Of a stretch of DNA of 64,000 bases, positions 36,475 to 50,100 are shown piece by piece. The DNA comes from Bisporella sp. PMI_857 (taxonomy: Eukaryota > Ascomycota > Leotiomycetes > Helotiales > Helotiaceae), in contig JAJSPD010000029.1 of assembly GCA_021307315.1 (NCBI GenBank), forward strand, positions 545,326 through 609,325, in the 5' to 3' direction. The position numbers were made by a program, and so were the translations under genes. The notes under the pieces were generated by a model, which saw only the letters and a list, made by a program, of their open reading frames with translations, was not told the DNA's origin and ran no database searches. How positions within the stretch are numbered: the first letter of the stretch is position 1; every line of letters starts with the position of its first letter.

Positions 36475-39400
36475 GATGCGACTTTGGTCAACCACATAAA
36501 TGAAGGCATGCCGCCGTTTGGCCTCCAGTACCTCTACCGGCTTCAAATTTACTCTACGAATATTGATTACGACTATCCACCTCATGCGCACCACGAATAT
36601 ATACTTCTCAACAACCCCCTTTTTAGTCTGAGCTCCGCTCCTGGACTCTCGGGCCTTCTCTTCACCTCCATTCTTCGTCAGCGCTTTATTATCTGAATTT
36701 ATGATACCAAATATGTGTAGCGTGAGGGGCATTTAGCGCGCCCTTGTTTCCTCGCATCTACGTTGCTTTGTTTCTGAGAGTGTTAAATGTAATTGGGAGG
36801 TGTTTTTGAATCATCAAAAATTATGGATGATGGGTTGGGGGTGTGTATAAAGGTGGCTGGCTCCAGGGCTTTTGTATAAGGGAGGGGAGGTTGTGCGTTC
36901 GGCGTGACGGCGGAGATTCTGCAACCGCAAGGCATTTTGGATTTTGAGGCACAAATAGCGTGGCATTTGTAGGCAAGCACAACATGATTAAGATGCTCTA
37001 CAAAGTGATAAGACTTTGAACCTTCTATTTGAGCTGTTGAACCTTCGAGGGAGGGGATTAAGTATCGTGATTTCATATCTCTTTTTACACGTTTATTTCA
37101 TTTGTCTATCCTATTTTACTATCTAAGAGATACCTCCCAAAATATCATGGCCTCCGGTAGTTCCGTGTCGAGGTGTAAAATGATGCTCTGTCAATATTGC
37201 TGAGTATAGTTTGCATCTCTAAGTCAAAAATGGGCAACATCCAAATCCAACACATCCTCCCATTCATAAACAAAAAATGCCCCATCGCGAAAAACATGCT
37301 TGATAATCTTTCGTGAAGGTCCTCTGCGCACGACGAAAGCATCAACCGAACTCTGACTAAGTTCCTGACGACCCACGAAATGATCCGACACTTACTCATC
37401 CGTCCCTCACTCGAGGAAATTTGGAAGATTTTCCAAGCCCCCCTCTCCTTTTATTTCCCCCTCACTCAATAGAAATGCAATATCATTTATCGCGCTTCAA
37501 TCTCGTCGTATCAACCCCCCCAATAATGGGCGATCCGGGACAACAGGCCCGCAATACATAAATGGACGCGGCGAGGCACAGGCTAAAATGAAAGAAGGGG
37601 TGTCTGGGCTTGCGCGTGGAATGAAATGCTGGATCCCGCTTCAAAGCCTATGTTGTTGCACGGTGCGAAGATAGGTTTTGTTCGGCGTCCCTCTCGCGCG
37701 CATGCATGCGGATCCTTGTTGTTGTGCAACGACGGATCAGGCTGCTGAGATGAAATATAGTATTTAACGACGTGGGCTACTGGGTTCGAGATGCAAGGGC
37801 GAAGATGGCGAATTGTTTGCGTTTTCTATAAAATCTACTTGCGAAGTCTAGTTCCCAGCCGTGGGACGAACCCGCCTCTTCCATATATACGGATGAAGAT
37901 ACGTAAAAAGTTATGTTATAACTCGAAATTGATTCTTTCAAGCTCAGCAACTGCTTCAAGCCTACCGACTAAATTTATGAATGCTATAGACGAACAGCTC
38001 TTGCTTGTTCGTCAGTCACCCTTTCCTCAGGAAAGCACTTGGATGGAAAGGCGCATGTGGAAAGTAATATCATATTAGAAATATATCTATCTGACTCGGT
38101 CAGTACATAAATGTGTGTCATCTCTCAAGTCATGCTTTAGGGTATCATGACTTTCATGGAACGGGCCTTAGTCACTAACTTAGATTCTCCCCGGATGGGC
38201 TGTACCTAAGTACCGTTGGTGCCGAGGTCGAAGAATTAAATATCGGCTTCTATATCAATCGATGGACTCAAACCACTTCCTTGGGACAGCAAAACACACC
38301 TGCGGCGTCGAGACTTGCATCGACTGCGGCTCAGCAAGCGGAACAAACTATTTTCCTCCAATATTTGGATGGGAGCCATGTGAATGAGTCTCCCATACCA
38401 CGGCTTTACGCATGCGTCAATTTGGAGATACTCGAGGTTACACAAATCCTTGAGTCAAGCACATCAAGGATGATGGCCTTGCGTACGGATGGAGGACCCA
38501 TGGCTGCTTGGTTTCTGTACATAGAGTATGATTGAAAGTATCAAGCAGGGTATCGACGATCAGTGTGTCTCAGCTCGGAACGCGCACTCTTGTCTTTTGT
38601 GTGAGGAAAATTAATTCTCGGCAGAACTCCGGCGTTGTTTATACAGCTGAAGCACATTTGAGATGGACGAATCAAGGAGACTATCCACTTCAGCTAGATT
38701 CAATGACGACACTTGAAATTGCTTTCCATTGCTTGCTCTCGTACGGATTATTAGCTGGATAGAAGGCATTGAGGGGCTGAACTTAGTATATCACCTGAAC
38801 ATGGAAAATTTTGAAACTCCGAGGTACGGTGACAGCCACTCATAGATATCATTTGCTGAAGTATTAACAAACTTGAAGATTTAAAACTCGAGTCAGTGTC
38901 ATCGAATTGAAGATGACTTGTTCCGAAACCAAATAAGGTAGTTCTAACCCCGTGTTCCAACTTCACGGGATTAGAAATATTTAATACTATTGTTGAAAAT
39001 CTCGTCCATCGCATCAACAGCGTTGCTTCGAGAGCCGAACAATACTCATTCACCGCTGCTTCGTGGATGACACTAAGCGCAGAGCCCGATTACCATACTG
39101 GAGATAGTTCCTGGTACTCTCCTCATCGCAAAGGAGAAACACTTGTTCGTTTATGAAAGAGTAAGGCAAGATAAGAAAAAGGCTCATACATGACTTGTGC
39201 TCTTTTACCTGGGCAACTACCCGGCGCAGATCTACACGGGTAGGTGCAGGAGAAAGTTTCAAAAGGTTGGGGAGCTCGGGGTTGATGAGCGTCAGAGCTG
39301 AAGCTACCTTGTTTATAAATGTTGACCCTGAATAGATATGGTTTGAGTGATGTACCCGCTGTCACCTAGGTAAGACTGCATTGACAGTCTCGTCCCATCA

Positions 39401-41900
39401 TGCTAAAGTTTGTGAGCTTCCTGAGTGAACTGAGAGATCTTGATCACTTTAAACTTTTGGAAAACGTCATTTCGGCAATAACCCCGACACGATTGCCGTA
39501 TTGGAGGGCGCGCTGCAAATATGGATAATGGATGGTGGTGCTTCAAGTATTGAGCACATACCGCGGCGGCGGATTGAAAACTATAATTCTATAGGAAAGG
39601 CAAGAAGAGCCAGTCTTTGAGCACCGGTTGTAGTGGCATCGAAGTTCATCAAAATCGACTCTTTTTGTATATGCTGGGGTCGGCAGTTGGACGTAAACGT
39701 ACACATCCCACGAAAACATTATCGTATGGGTCCCCAGCTTGTGCTAGTTACATCGGGCAGAGCGAACGCTGGCCAGAAGCATGGAACAATGGGTATGGCA
39801 TCCTTTACCTGCTGGCTGGCCGGCTGCATGCATAAAGTTGTATTGCTGGCCGTGGTGTGGCATTCAACAGCACGCCTCGCACAGGGGGCATTCCAGGTTA
39901 ATTACGGAGGTTGCACCGATCGGTACTCTCCTCCTTCCGAGAAACTAGGTTTACGTCAAGTCAGTCATGGATAAACCGTATCTTGTTGGTAAGCATATGG
40001 TGTTGGAATGCACTATATTCTTGTACTTGATATTGATACCTGGAGGCGTCGCATCGAAATCAGCACTCAGCTATTTTAACTTGAGAGGAAGAGGGCGGAT
40101 TCGTCTCTGATCCTGTTGCCTTTTTGCAAATGTATCAACACCATGTCCCCGTTCCCTTTTGTACTAGTATTTCCATATCGAATGGTGTATCACTAGCGGG
40201 TTATCATTGTACCGGTAAGTATCGGCTTCTGAAAGAATAAAGGTGGTCGTTTCTGAAGCTGTGGAGCTTTTTTCAGCGGATCATCCCTTCCACGTGAAAT
40301 TCTGGATGGAGAGGAAGCTAGACGTGCACGACGGAATTCCGCTCCGACTTCTCCACCTGTTCCTTGATGTATGCGAACCCCACGCTTCCCCGTCGGACAT
40401 GACCCGGTTCAAGCGATTTATCCAGATTCGATCCAGATTCGACCCTGAGTCAGTCTCCGCAGCTTGTCCTGTATATTATTTAGCTGCTACTGTAGCTCAT
40501 CATACCATGCTATTCATTAGTCGAGTCAAGGATCGATTTCCCCGCGGTGGTTAGAATACAGTATGGTGCGAAAGAGAGTTCATTGTCTATATGCTAAGGC
40601 ATCCAGGGTGCAAGCAGGCTGTTGACTACCATGGACTGGGAGCATGTTAAGTAAGTATATGAAATGCGGAAACTAGGAAAAATTTAAATGCACGTTTTAA
40701 AGACATCGCGTATGAGACTCGTAAAGAGAAGAAGAGTTTTCGGTGTTGGCGTCGATAAGGTTCAAGTGGAGTATTGAAGCTATTCCCAATGGTTCTTTCA
40801 CATGCGCAGCGGCCATCTCTTGATTTGCATATTATTGGCAACTGCAAACCAAAAGCAATTTGATGCCATCAGCCGCCAACCATTTCGGACCCCGCCTTCG
40901 TTGGTTGGCTAGATCATCTCCATTGCTCGTATTTCGGATCACCGCAGGGGGGAGTCACTGTAAATTAACTACAAGCAGCACCACTTCAACAAATACTTTT
41001 TCATTTTCAATACTTATTGCACTTGCATTACTATACCTCCTATATCTCTTGATGAGGTTCACATCATCTCCAAGTCTCACTCCATTATTCAGTTTCTTCT
41101 TTCATTGGAGAAAGCTTCGCTGGCAGCGGCTACAGAGTGTGTAGGGAGGAGTAATGTCTATAGTGCTACTGGTACTGTCATACATAGATTGGACGGAACA
41201 AGAGTAGGGGCCCATCTCGGACTGCTACAGGCATGGTTGGCTGGCTGGCTGGCTGGCTAGGATGGTCATGGGTAGCTTTCTCGATATAATTATTGGGTGG
41301 TTTTCGGTCAGAAGTGGTGGGGTTACAATGGCTACAGTAGGGCACAGTATGCATTGGCAATGGCACAGGCCATTCACATACTTGTAGTGGTGGTATTTTG
41401 TAGTGTCCATAGGCATTGTGGCGTCCGATCGTCGGTTGCAAACATTTCTAAGCGAATGAACCTTAGGCCCTATCAAGGCCTATCTCTGCCTACCCAACAA
41501 CCCAAGCTAGGCTTACCGAGCCTATACTCTCTCTCTCCCCCTCTGTGCTCCAGTCACCTCAGAGGAACAATCTACATACAGTCCCAAGGACTCACAAGGT
41601 CCATTACGCTAATCAAAGTAGGTGACACTCTGACATTGTCCACTTCTCCTGGGTCGAGTAAATTTTTCGTTTCTTTCCTTTTTCTATCATAGGTGCCCAA
41701 TTGTGCTGGGTCTTTTATCTTTTCTTGGTCTATTCTATGCTCTTGTTGACACCAACTGGTTGAATATGGTGAGAGAGGTAGGTGTCATTGAAGTTCAACG
41801 ATAACAAAGAACAATTGCGTAACGGTCTGGGACTCACAAACCAAAACACCTGAAACACGCATTGCAATGGACTTGATCTCTTTGTAGGTGGCAGGCATCA
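36475..41900. other. 5.4 kb gene-poor region
   Basis: No gene can be supported with confidence. The best candidate is a frame at 40243-40554 (about 100 residues, starting after GTG, with VELFSADHPFHVKFWMERK), which has balanced composition but no recognised family and no good start. A TGGC repeat lies at 41237-41258. The first 250 bp are presumably the 3' end of the regulator transcript, and the last few hundred the ABCG promoter. Confidence 0.4.
41237..41258. repeat. TGGC tetramer microsatellite
   Basis: Five tandem TGGC units in the upstream region of the ABCG transporter gene. Confidence 0.9.
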
Positions 41901-44900
41901 ATGGAGACGAACGTAGGGAGTTGTGTAGATGGAGGGGTTCCGCAGGTAGTCGTCGAGCACAATGCTCTTGGTCTAGCAGCAAGATTAAAGCCGCGAGCTT
42001 CCTCAACCACATCCACAGCGGGAGATATTGAGATCCGACATCCGGTTCTCTCGCAGCCAAGCGCTCGCAGCGCTCACATCTCATTGTCAGAGGTTGAGCC
42101 GGTAGACGTACAAATTCGGAACCTGGCAGTGAGCGTGGACGTTTCGCCTTCCCTCTTTTCCATTTCGGGTCTGCTACCACGAGCAAAATCTCAAGATGGC
42201 GAGCTCGCGACAGAACAGAAGCGCATACTACACTCTGCATCAGCTTCAATGCCGGCGGGCACCTTGACTGCAATTCTTGGAGGGAGCGGATCTGGGAAGA
42301 CGACGATGCTGAACACTATGGCGGAGCGGATGACCAGTGGGCGAGTTACATTTGGAGGAACCACAAAATTTAATGGCGTCGAAGGAGTCAACCATATTCG
42401 CAGTGCATACGTGATGCAGCAGGACGTGCTCCTTCCTACGCTGACGGTGCGAGAGACCCTGCGATTCTCCGCTGACCTGCGACTTCCGCCACCAACGACC
42501 GAGGATGAAAGAAGAAGGGTTGTGGAAGAAGTCATCTTGGAGCTTGGCCTAAAGGAGTGTGCAGACACAAGAATTGGAAACCATCAACATAAAGGCTGTT
42601 CGGGGGGAGAGAAGAGGCGAACAAGCATAGGCGTCCAGCTTTTAAGCAATCCAAGTGTTTTATTTTTGGACGAGCCTACCACTGGGTTGGACGCAACAAG
42701 TGCTTTTCAGTTGGTCAAAACGTTAAAGGGACTTGCGGGAAGAGGTCGAACAATCATATCAACCATCCACCAACCTAGATCTGAAATATGGGGACTCTTT
42801 GATGGCCTAGTAATTCTCACACGAGGTAGTCCTGTATATTCCGGAAAGGCCGCCGATTCCATTCCCTGGTTCACGGAACTTGGGTTCCCCTTGCCACCAT
42901 TGACGAATCCAGCAGAGTTTCTGATCGATATAGCTGCTATTGATAATCGCTCAGATGAGCTTGAGACTACTTCTGCCGAACGTGTAGGGCGCCTGAAAGC
43001 TGCCTGGATTGGGGAGAGCGAAAAGCTATATAGTATACCTGAGAAAGCACCGACCATGTCATTACCGGTAACATCGTTAGATCGCTCAAATGCCCGCCGA
43101 CACTCTCCTTTTATTCGTCAGACTAGAGTACTTACCGCACGGACACTCCTGACCACATACCGTGATCCGCTCGGAATGGTTGGGTCGCTGGTAGAAGCGA
43201 TCGGTGTAAGTTAAATTCTATGGCTGCGGTGTGCAAGCTAAATTATGCAGATCGGCATCATGTCTGGCTGGGTCTTTTTCCAGCTTGATAGAGATCAATC
43301 TGGTATTCGAAGTCGGCAAGGTGCTTTATACAATTCCGCTGCCCTGCAAGGCTATCTGATCCTCATATTCGAGACTTACCGCCTGACGGTAGACATCCCA
43401 GTGTTCGATCGAGAGCACAACGAAAACGTTGTCGATGTTTTGCCCTTCTTGTTGAGTCGACGCCTGGCAAGATTATTCATGGAAGATCTCCCTGTCCCCC
43501 TTATCTTCTCTGTCATCACCTATTGGATGGCTGGATTTAAAGTCGATGCTTCATCATTCTTCGTATATTTCTCGATCGTCCTTCTATGTAAGTCAGGTTC
43601 GGAGTAAAGTGGAATACATTTGAAATTTCTAATCTGAGACTACCAGGCCAATATATTGCGGTTACATTCGCAATGACCTGTGTGGCGGCGTCTAGAAATT
43701 TTTCGTCAGCATCTCTGATTGCTAATCTAGGCTATACGATACAAAGTATGGCGTGTGGTTTCTTTCTTCAAAGCAATACTATACCCATTTATCTTCGATG
43801 GTTGAAGTGGACAGCATATGTTTTCTACGCGTTTGGGGCACTATGCGCCAATGAATTTGTAGGGTCGTTCTATGATTGTCCATTTGATGGTGGAGAGTCG
43901 AATCCATCTTGTGCTAACTTCACGGGATCCTTCATCATGAATTCTCTTGGCTTTCCAGAAGATTGGGTAACTATACCTGTGATTGCTCTGCTCGGGTTTG
44001 TCATCATGTTCTATACCCTCGCTGGAATTGGGTTGCGATATATCAAGGTGGAGATGACCATAGCTCGTCAGAGGAATACTGGTGTGGACCTTTCAGCTGG
44101 CAAAGAGAAGATGACGGCAAGATCTGCTGCTGAGGTCAGAACAGTGGACATAGGACTGAACAAATTTGCCTTGAGTCTGGACAAGAAGACATTTTTGGGT
44201 CGTAAACTTCCGACCAAGACGATTCTGCAACCAGTTACTGCATCTTTCCAGGCAGGAGTATTGAATGTGATCATGGGTCCTTCAGGGAGTGGGAAGACAT
44301 CCTTGTTGAATGCTATGGCACTGCGATTGCGCAACACTGCTGGTACGCGCTATCGATCATCTGGCGACATGACGTTGAATGGTGCAGTGCCTTTGGACTC
44401 GATTATTCGATCTATATGCTCTTACGTCTGTCAGGATGATGATGCGCTTTTGCCATCACTCACTGTGCGAGAAACTTTGAGATTCTCTGCAAGGCTTCGG
44501 CTACCATCGTTCATGACAACCGAGCAGAAGGATCAGAGAGCAGACGAGGTATTATTGAAGTTAGGGCTGAAAGATTGTGCTGATAACTTGATCGGCTCCG
44601 AAATGATCAAGGGAATATCGGGAGGAGAGAAACGGCGGGTCTCGATTGCGGTACAGATTTTGACAGATCCACGAGTTCTGCTATTGGATGAACCTACGTC
44701 GGGATTAGATGCTTTTACGGCATCCTCGATTATGGAAGTTCTCCAAGGTCTGGCGCATGAAGGGCGGACTCTGATTCTCACAATCCATCAATCGCGTTCT
44801 GATCTGTTCCAGCAGTTTGGCAGTGTTCTTCTCCTCGCTCGTGGAGGAGCGCCAGTATACGCTGGCAAAGCTGCAGATATGTTGCCTCATTTTGAAAGGC

Positions 44901-46028
44901 TTGGCTTTCCATGTCCAACTACTACTAATCCTGCGGATTTTGCCCTGGATTTGATCACAGTTGACCTGCAGCAATCAGACCGTGAAGAGAAGACTCGGTC
45001 GAAGGTTAGAGAGCTCATCAACGCTTGGTCAAGTTGCAATTCTGTCCCCTTTCCTAACTCAAATTCCATCTCTACACCCGCAGAACTCGGTTCATTAGTT
45101 CGCAACCCATCTCCCTTCTTCAAAGCTTACCCAATCTTGGTTCAGCGGGCATTCATCAATTTTCGCAGACAGCCTCCTCTGATTTTGGCAAGAATAATGC
45201 AAGTTCTTGGCCTTGCTATTGTACTCACTCTCTTCTTCGCACCTTTGAAGTACGATTACTTTGCTGTGCAGAACCGACTGGGCTTTATCCAAGAATTTTG
45301 CGCGTTCTACTTCGTTGGAATGCTGCAAAACGTGTCTGTGTATCCCAATGAGAAGGATGTCTTCTATAGAGAGAATGACGATGGAACATATGGTGTGGAA
45401 GCTTTTCTCGCTCAATACGTTACCCTCGAGGTTCCTTTCGAGATCTTCACCTGCCTTCTTTTCGCGATTCTGGTCGACCTTGGAGCTGGCTTACCACGAA
45501 CCACTCAGATGTTCTTCGTCTGCTTCTTCAACTGTTTCTGTATCGTCTCCTGTGGCGAAAGCCTGGGCATCATGGTAAATTCTTCTTGCTCCCCTTTCAA
45601 AAATTCATTCTAATATGTGATAGTTCAACACACTCTTCAACCACACAGGCTTTGCTGTAAACATTGTTTCCATCTTTCTCTCCGTTGCGCAATTCATGTC
45701 TGGAATACTTTCTATCAATATGCCCTCCTTTCTCCAAGGTGTTAATTATCTCTCGCCTATCTGCTACGCCATCCGAAACCTCGCACCTTACTCCCTTCAT
45801 GACATCACCTTCTCTTGCACCTCGGAGCAGAGACTGCCGGATGGCACGTGTACGATTACAAATGGGAAGCAGGTGCTACAATTATACGCCTTGGATACGA
45901 ATCCAGCGGTGAATATCATGGCGCTGGGTATCTGCACGTTAATATACCGCCTGCTGGCATACGCCTTACTGAAGGCAATGAGGAGACACTGGGGAGAGCG
46001 TAACAAAAGTATCTCTACAAAAGGGTAG
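41901..46028 (+). CDS. Full-length ABCG (WHITE/PDR-class) transporter
   Basis: Four exons (41901-43205, 43251-43587, 43647-45574, 45624-46028) give 1324 residues in the order ATPase-membrane-ATPase-membrane; introns are 45-59 nt with GT-AG ends. Domain 1 has Walker A GGSGSGKTT near residue 127, signature CSGGEKRRTS near 233 and Walker B VLFLDEPTTGLD. Domain 2 has GPSGSGKTS near 758, ISGGEKRRVS near 872 and VLLLDEPTSGLD. Both sets look intact, so both sites may hydrolyse ATP, unlike classical PDR pumps where one is degenerate. The membrane halves include FFLQSNTIPIYLRWLKWTAYVFY-like WHITE motifs and a final SFLQG/NYLSPICYAI region. Substrate is unknown; export of lipids or small toxic compounds is typical. 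Confidence 0.94.
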
Positions 46029-47155
46029 ATTGTAGGGAAATTTGCTATAAGTAGCGGCAGTTTTTGGCATTTGGATATGAGATATCCTACTTGTTTGCTA
46101 CATTTAGCGCTGCAATCGCATCGATTGTCTAATGATAACAGTTTTTGGATAACTGCTATGACGCGCATGTGTCTTCCTTGTCGTCAATTTTGCGCGTGTC
46201 TCGTAGCGAGCTCATATAAATGAAGAACGAGATTAACCAACTACAGTGGGTATGATAGTAGATACAAGTAGTTCATAGCCTGCTTACATTCTTCTGTAGT
46301 GTAGTGACAAATTCTCTATTACCAATATTTAGGATATAAGGGTATTTTAGACTGGTTGGCCCATAGAAGGCGGCATGGTCGATTAGGCGTGAACCTCAGC
46401 CTCATATTGAAGCCTTGACTGTACGAGACCTTGCATTTATATACCGATATTAGTGGTTACAATTATCTTGAGGCATCTCAATGCACAAGCCTACGTTATA
46501 TATCTAGGTTTTTCAAATTTGGTCAAGATATAGAGGCTCTATAATTAAGGCTACTTCGTTTTCTGTGCCAATCCTCTCTTAAAAAGCCGATCCTGAAGCA
46601 GGGGATAGAGAACCATTAGGGCAGCTTCTCTGTATTATGTGATGCTGAATGAAAAGCACCATTACTACTAGCCCACACGCTCTTTTGAGATATGCCCCTC
46701 TCATCAAGTAGTGTGCGAGTAGTAGCTATGAGGGCTGGAACTCGAAAACCAAGTCACACAACCTGAGCCATATTCTTATGCCAAGAACCGCATCCAGTGA
46801 AATTTGCAAACGGTGGGCTCGGAGGTCCGCGGGACGGTTGTGAACCGCTTATTGCAAGTCTCTGATGCCGTGATCAGATATCCTCAGATAAACCACGGAA
46901 TAGGATCGGGCTTTTGGCTAGATTTGTCATAATTCTTGCATAATGGAGGCGCCTGCTGATGGCTGTTGCCATCCTTGGTTCTATTACTCGTATAATATAA
47001 CTTTGGCTCGCGTTTCTATGTGAAAATAGGTCTACTGTGGTTTTGTTTGACCAATTTCGAGTACATCATGTCTTATGCAACGGTACCAACAATTACTCAT
47101 CGACAATTGAGGCTGCCATGGCAGGATCGGAGAGTGATATCGATGGAGCCCTTCC
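46029..47155. other. Intergenic, AT-rich in part
   Basis: No coding frame. The section 46300-46600 is AT-rich and could be an eroded repeat. Confidence 0.45.
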
Positions 47156-50100
47156 TTGAAAGACGTTACAGCCTCACCGCTGCCCGAACTTGAGCCTCAG
47201 CATCAGGTTGACCATGGCCCAAAAATTGCGATACAAAGGACTGAAGACGAGACTCAGAGCATAAACGTTATTCCCGTGCATAAATCAGACCCTCTATCTG
47301 TAAATCGATCCGAATTGGAGGGTCAACCTCCAGCCAGATCAACTGAAACAGAACAAGGGAAATCGGGGACTAAGATGCAAGCGCCAGTCCGTTCTGGTAG
47401 ATATTATAAGACTGGGAACAAAAAAAGCAACATCGACATTCACCACCGACGGTTCCGTAAATAGAAGGATGTCAAATCGGCCTTCTAAAGGGTTGAAAAC
47501 TCCCAGTCTAAGATAGGAACTCGATATCGATACACTGGGATAATATTTCTGCTAAAGCATTCTAGGAAGTCATATCTTTTCATCAACTTTCGAACGAAGC
47601 CTAATATTGATGCCGCTGTCAGTGTAGTGGTAGTTAATTTGGTGACTAGTAACCCTGGTGAAGAAGACGATACCTGGACTTATATATCTCAAAAGAAGTC
47701 TCAGTTCGATAAGACCGATAACAAAGCACAAGAGGAAACTCCTAGTGGGATGAGGCTAAAAGCATTTTCGATTGGCGGCGAAGTAAGGGGTAGAAACGCC
47801 TCTAAGAATACCCAAACTCTATCGGGAAACGTACCAAACCCGGAACACCCGGTGCTCACTACTGCTGGAGGGATGGCAGTGGGTTCCGATCCAAAAAGGT
47901 CTTTGGATGGCAGGAGCAGTCCTAATCCACTTATATCTTCAGCTAAAACTACCAGCCCAGATAAGCAGCTGGCCAATTGGCTTACTGATGAAGATTGTCT
48001 GCCGAAGGCTCTTCTCAATGCATGAGTCTTCCAATTTGATTATCGCCTGATGCCATCGAAATACCTGACAGCCCAATTCTATGAAGAGCTTTCAAAGTCG
48101 CTCATAGAGAAGCTTCATGAGTGGTTTTCCTTTCCGGATCAACCTGAAAACTTTGTTGAGCCTATACTTTTGATTGCCTGTGGAGATGGTGGATTGGTCG
48201 TGGAGAATGCAGTAATATACAGCGCGGAAAATCCCAAATGCTTTCAATCGATAGCAGGCGTTATATTTATGGATTCTCCAGTTTGTGGCTCAAAAGGTTT
48301 CTCTGACAATATGAGCAAGAAAATTAGCCGGGATCTTATCCCCGATGAAGAACGATTTCTCGGATCCTCTGGTCGAATAGAGAGCAAAGAAGCGTTGAAT
48401 TCGGACCAATTGAAAGACCTTTTCGTGAAATTCAACCGCAAGCGTGTGGAGAGAGGCATTGAAATATGGTTTTTTCAGCCCAAAGATATGGTACGTTGAA
48501 TAGATTGCAGGCCCTGCGTAGGCAGAGTTTATTGATGTATCTCTAGAAGATTCAAGGATTAGAGCTTCTTAACGGTCAAACCTCAAGAGTCTGGAAAGCG
48601 TATAACGACATTGGAAAGTTTCGGGGCTCCAAATATCCTGGCTTTGAGAAAATCATGCTAAAACTAATGCACTTCAGCAATGCTCGTCAGCTCATGAATG
48701 CAGCCAAAGAAGGACGCCTTAACCAAGTAAAGCGCATAATAAGCCAGGAAGAGATTCACGGGGCTGGGGTAGATTATCAGAATCCACGAGGGGCCGCTGC
48801 CTTACACGAAAGCGTCAAGAATGGACGCGAAGAACTACTTCAATGGCTCGTGAAACTCGGCAATGCAAGCGTTGGATTGGCAGATAACATGGGATGTACT
48901 GCACTTCATTTTGCAGTTCGAAGACAATCAGTAAAGGTAGTTAGAATGCTGTTAGAAGTGGATGCTAACGTGAGAGCTAGAAGCACAGAAGGTAAGTCCC
49001 CTCTAGATATCGCAAAGGAGAAGGCAAAGGAGGAAGAAATCAGCGGTGGTATGAAGTAGAGAAACAACCCAATCTACTGGCAACTTACTCATCGCCCATT
49101 CCTTCTCGGGGCACCGGCACATGCCACGAATAAACTACTGAATTTACCTGAGGTCCCTGGATCAGAAAAAGCGGTCGAGGAGTGTAAGCAACATACAATA
49201 ACAGCAGTAGAATTTTTTGTAGGCAAGGGCCCAGTATGTAAACGCCGCACTGTTTACGACATGATTTATTCGAAACTTGGAGCAGGCCCGTTCGGGATTC
49301 TCAATAGAGCACGCAAGTTGGCTATGGAGAACGAAAAGTCGACATGGAATGCTGATACGTGTGCTAATAAAGATAACGGCCCTCAGCTAGCAGAGCCAAA
49401 GTCAGTTTGCAGATGGTATCATATTCCGGCACAAAATGTAATAATGTTTAATACTTCTTAACTGTTCATATTTTTACTAAGTATCTATATATAGATTGCA
49501 TGGGTGCATGTAAGCATCAGCTTGCCATTTACTGTCTGCGGTTGTTTAGAAAAATTATAGGACTTTCTCACTAGGATACAACTCGTGGATAGGGCAAAGG
49601 CACGATAGTTCTCAGCACCACAGCGTATGTACCACCCACTGTTAATTCTGAGGTTCAAGAATGACCCCCATCAGCGATTTATTTATACGACCATTTGCGA
49701 GCACAGTACACACTATTCACAACGGTGAAGATAAAAAGATCTCTACTTTTTGCGTAGGTTGATCTGAATTCTTCTTGGCGAGAATTTCTAACACGGGATA
49801 GATGCCATTCACGGATTATGAGTCAATTATCGAATATAATAAGATGGTAAAGGCTATTAACACAGAAGGCGTGAACAAGCAATTTAGTAATATCATGGAG
49901 ATTCTGCAAAGAATGAACGTCCTGCTTGAATCATTAACAGCTAGTCTGAGAGAGACTAAACAGACGTTAACTAGTGAAATTGAGGACTATCCTTCAAACT
50001 CCACTCATGGTACTGGGTTAGCTCAATCTATCCTTCAATTCTTCAACGCCACTGATTTCATGGATTACACCTAACTTTGTTAGATATGGAAATCATACAA

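Noticed and set aside
40243..40554. About 100-residue frame with balanced composition
   Set aside because: There is no ATG at its start, no family and no neighbouring exon; kept only as a remark on the gene-poor region.
41785..42273. 162-codon minus-strand frame
   Set aside because: It overlaps the 5' end of the ABCG gene on the opposite strand and has no family features.
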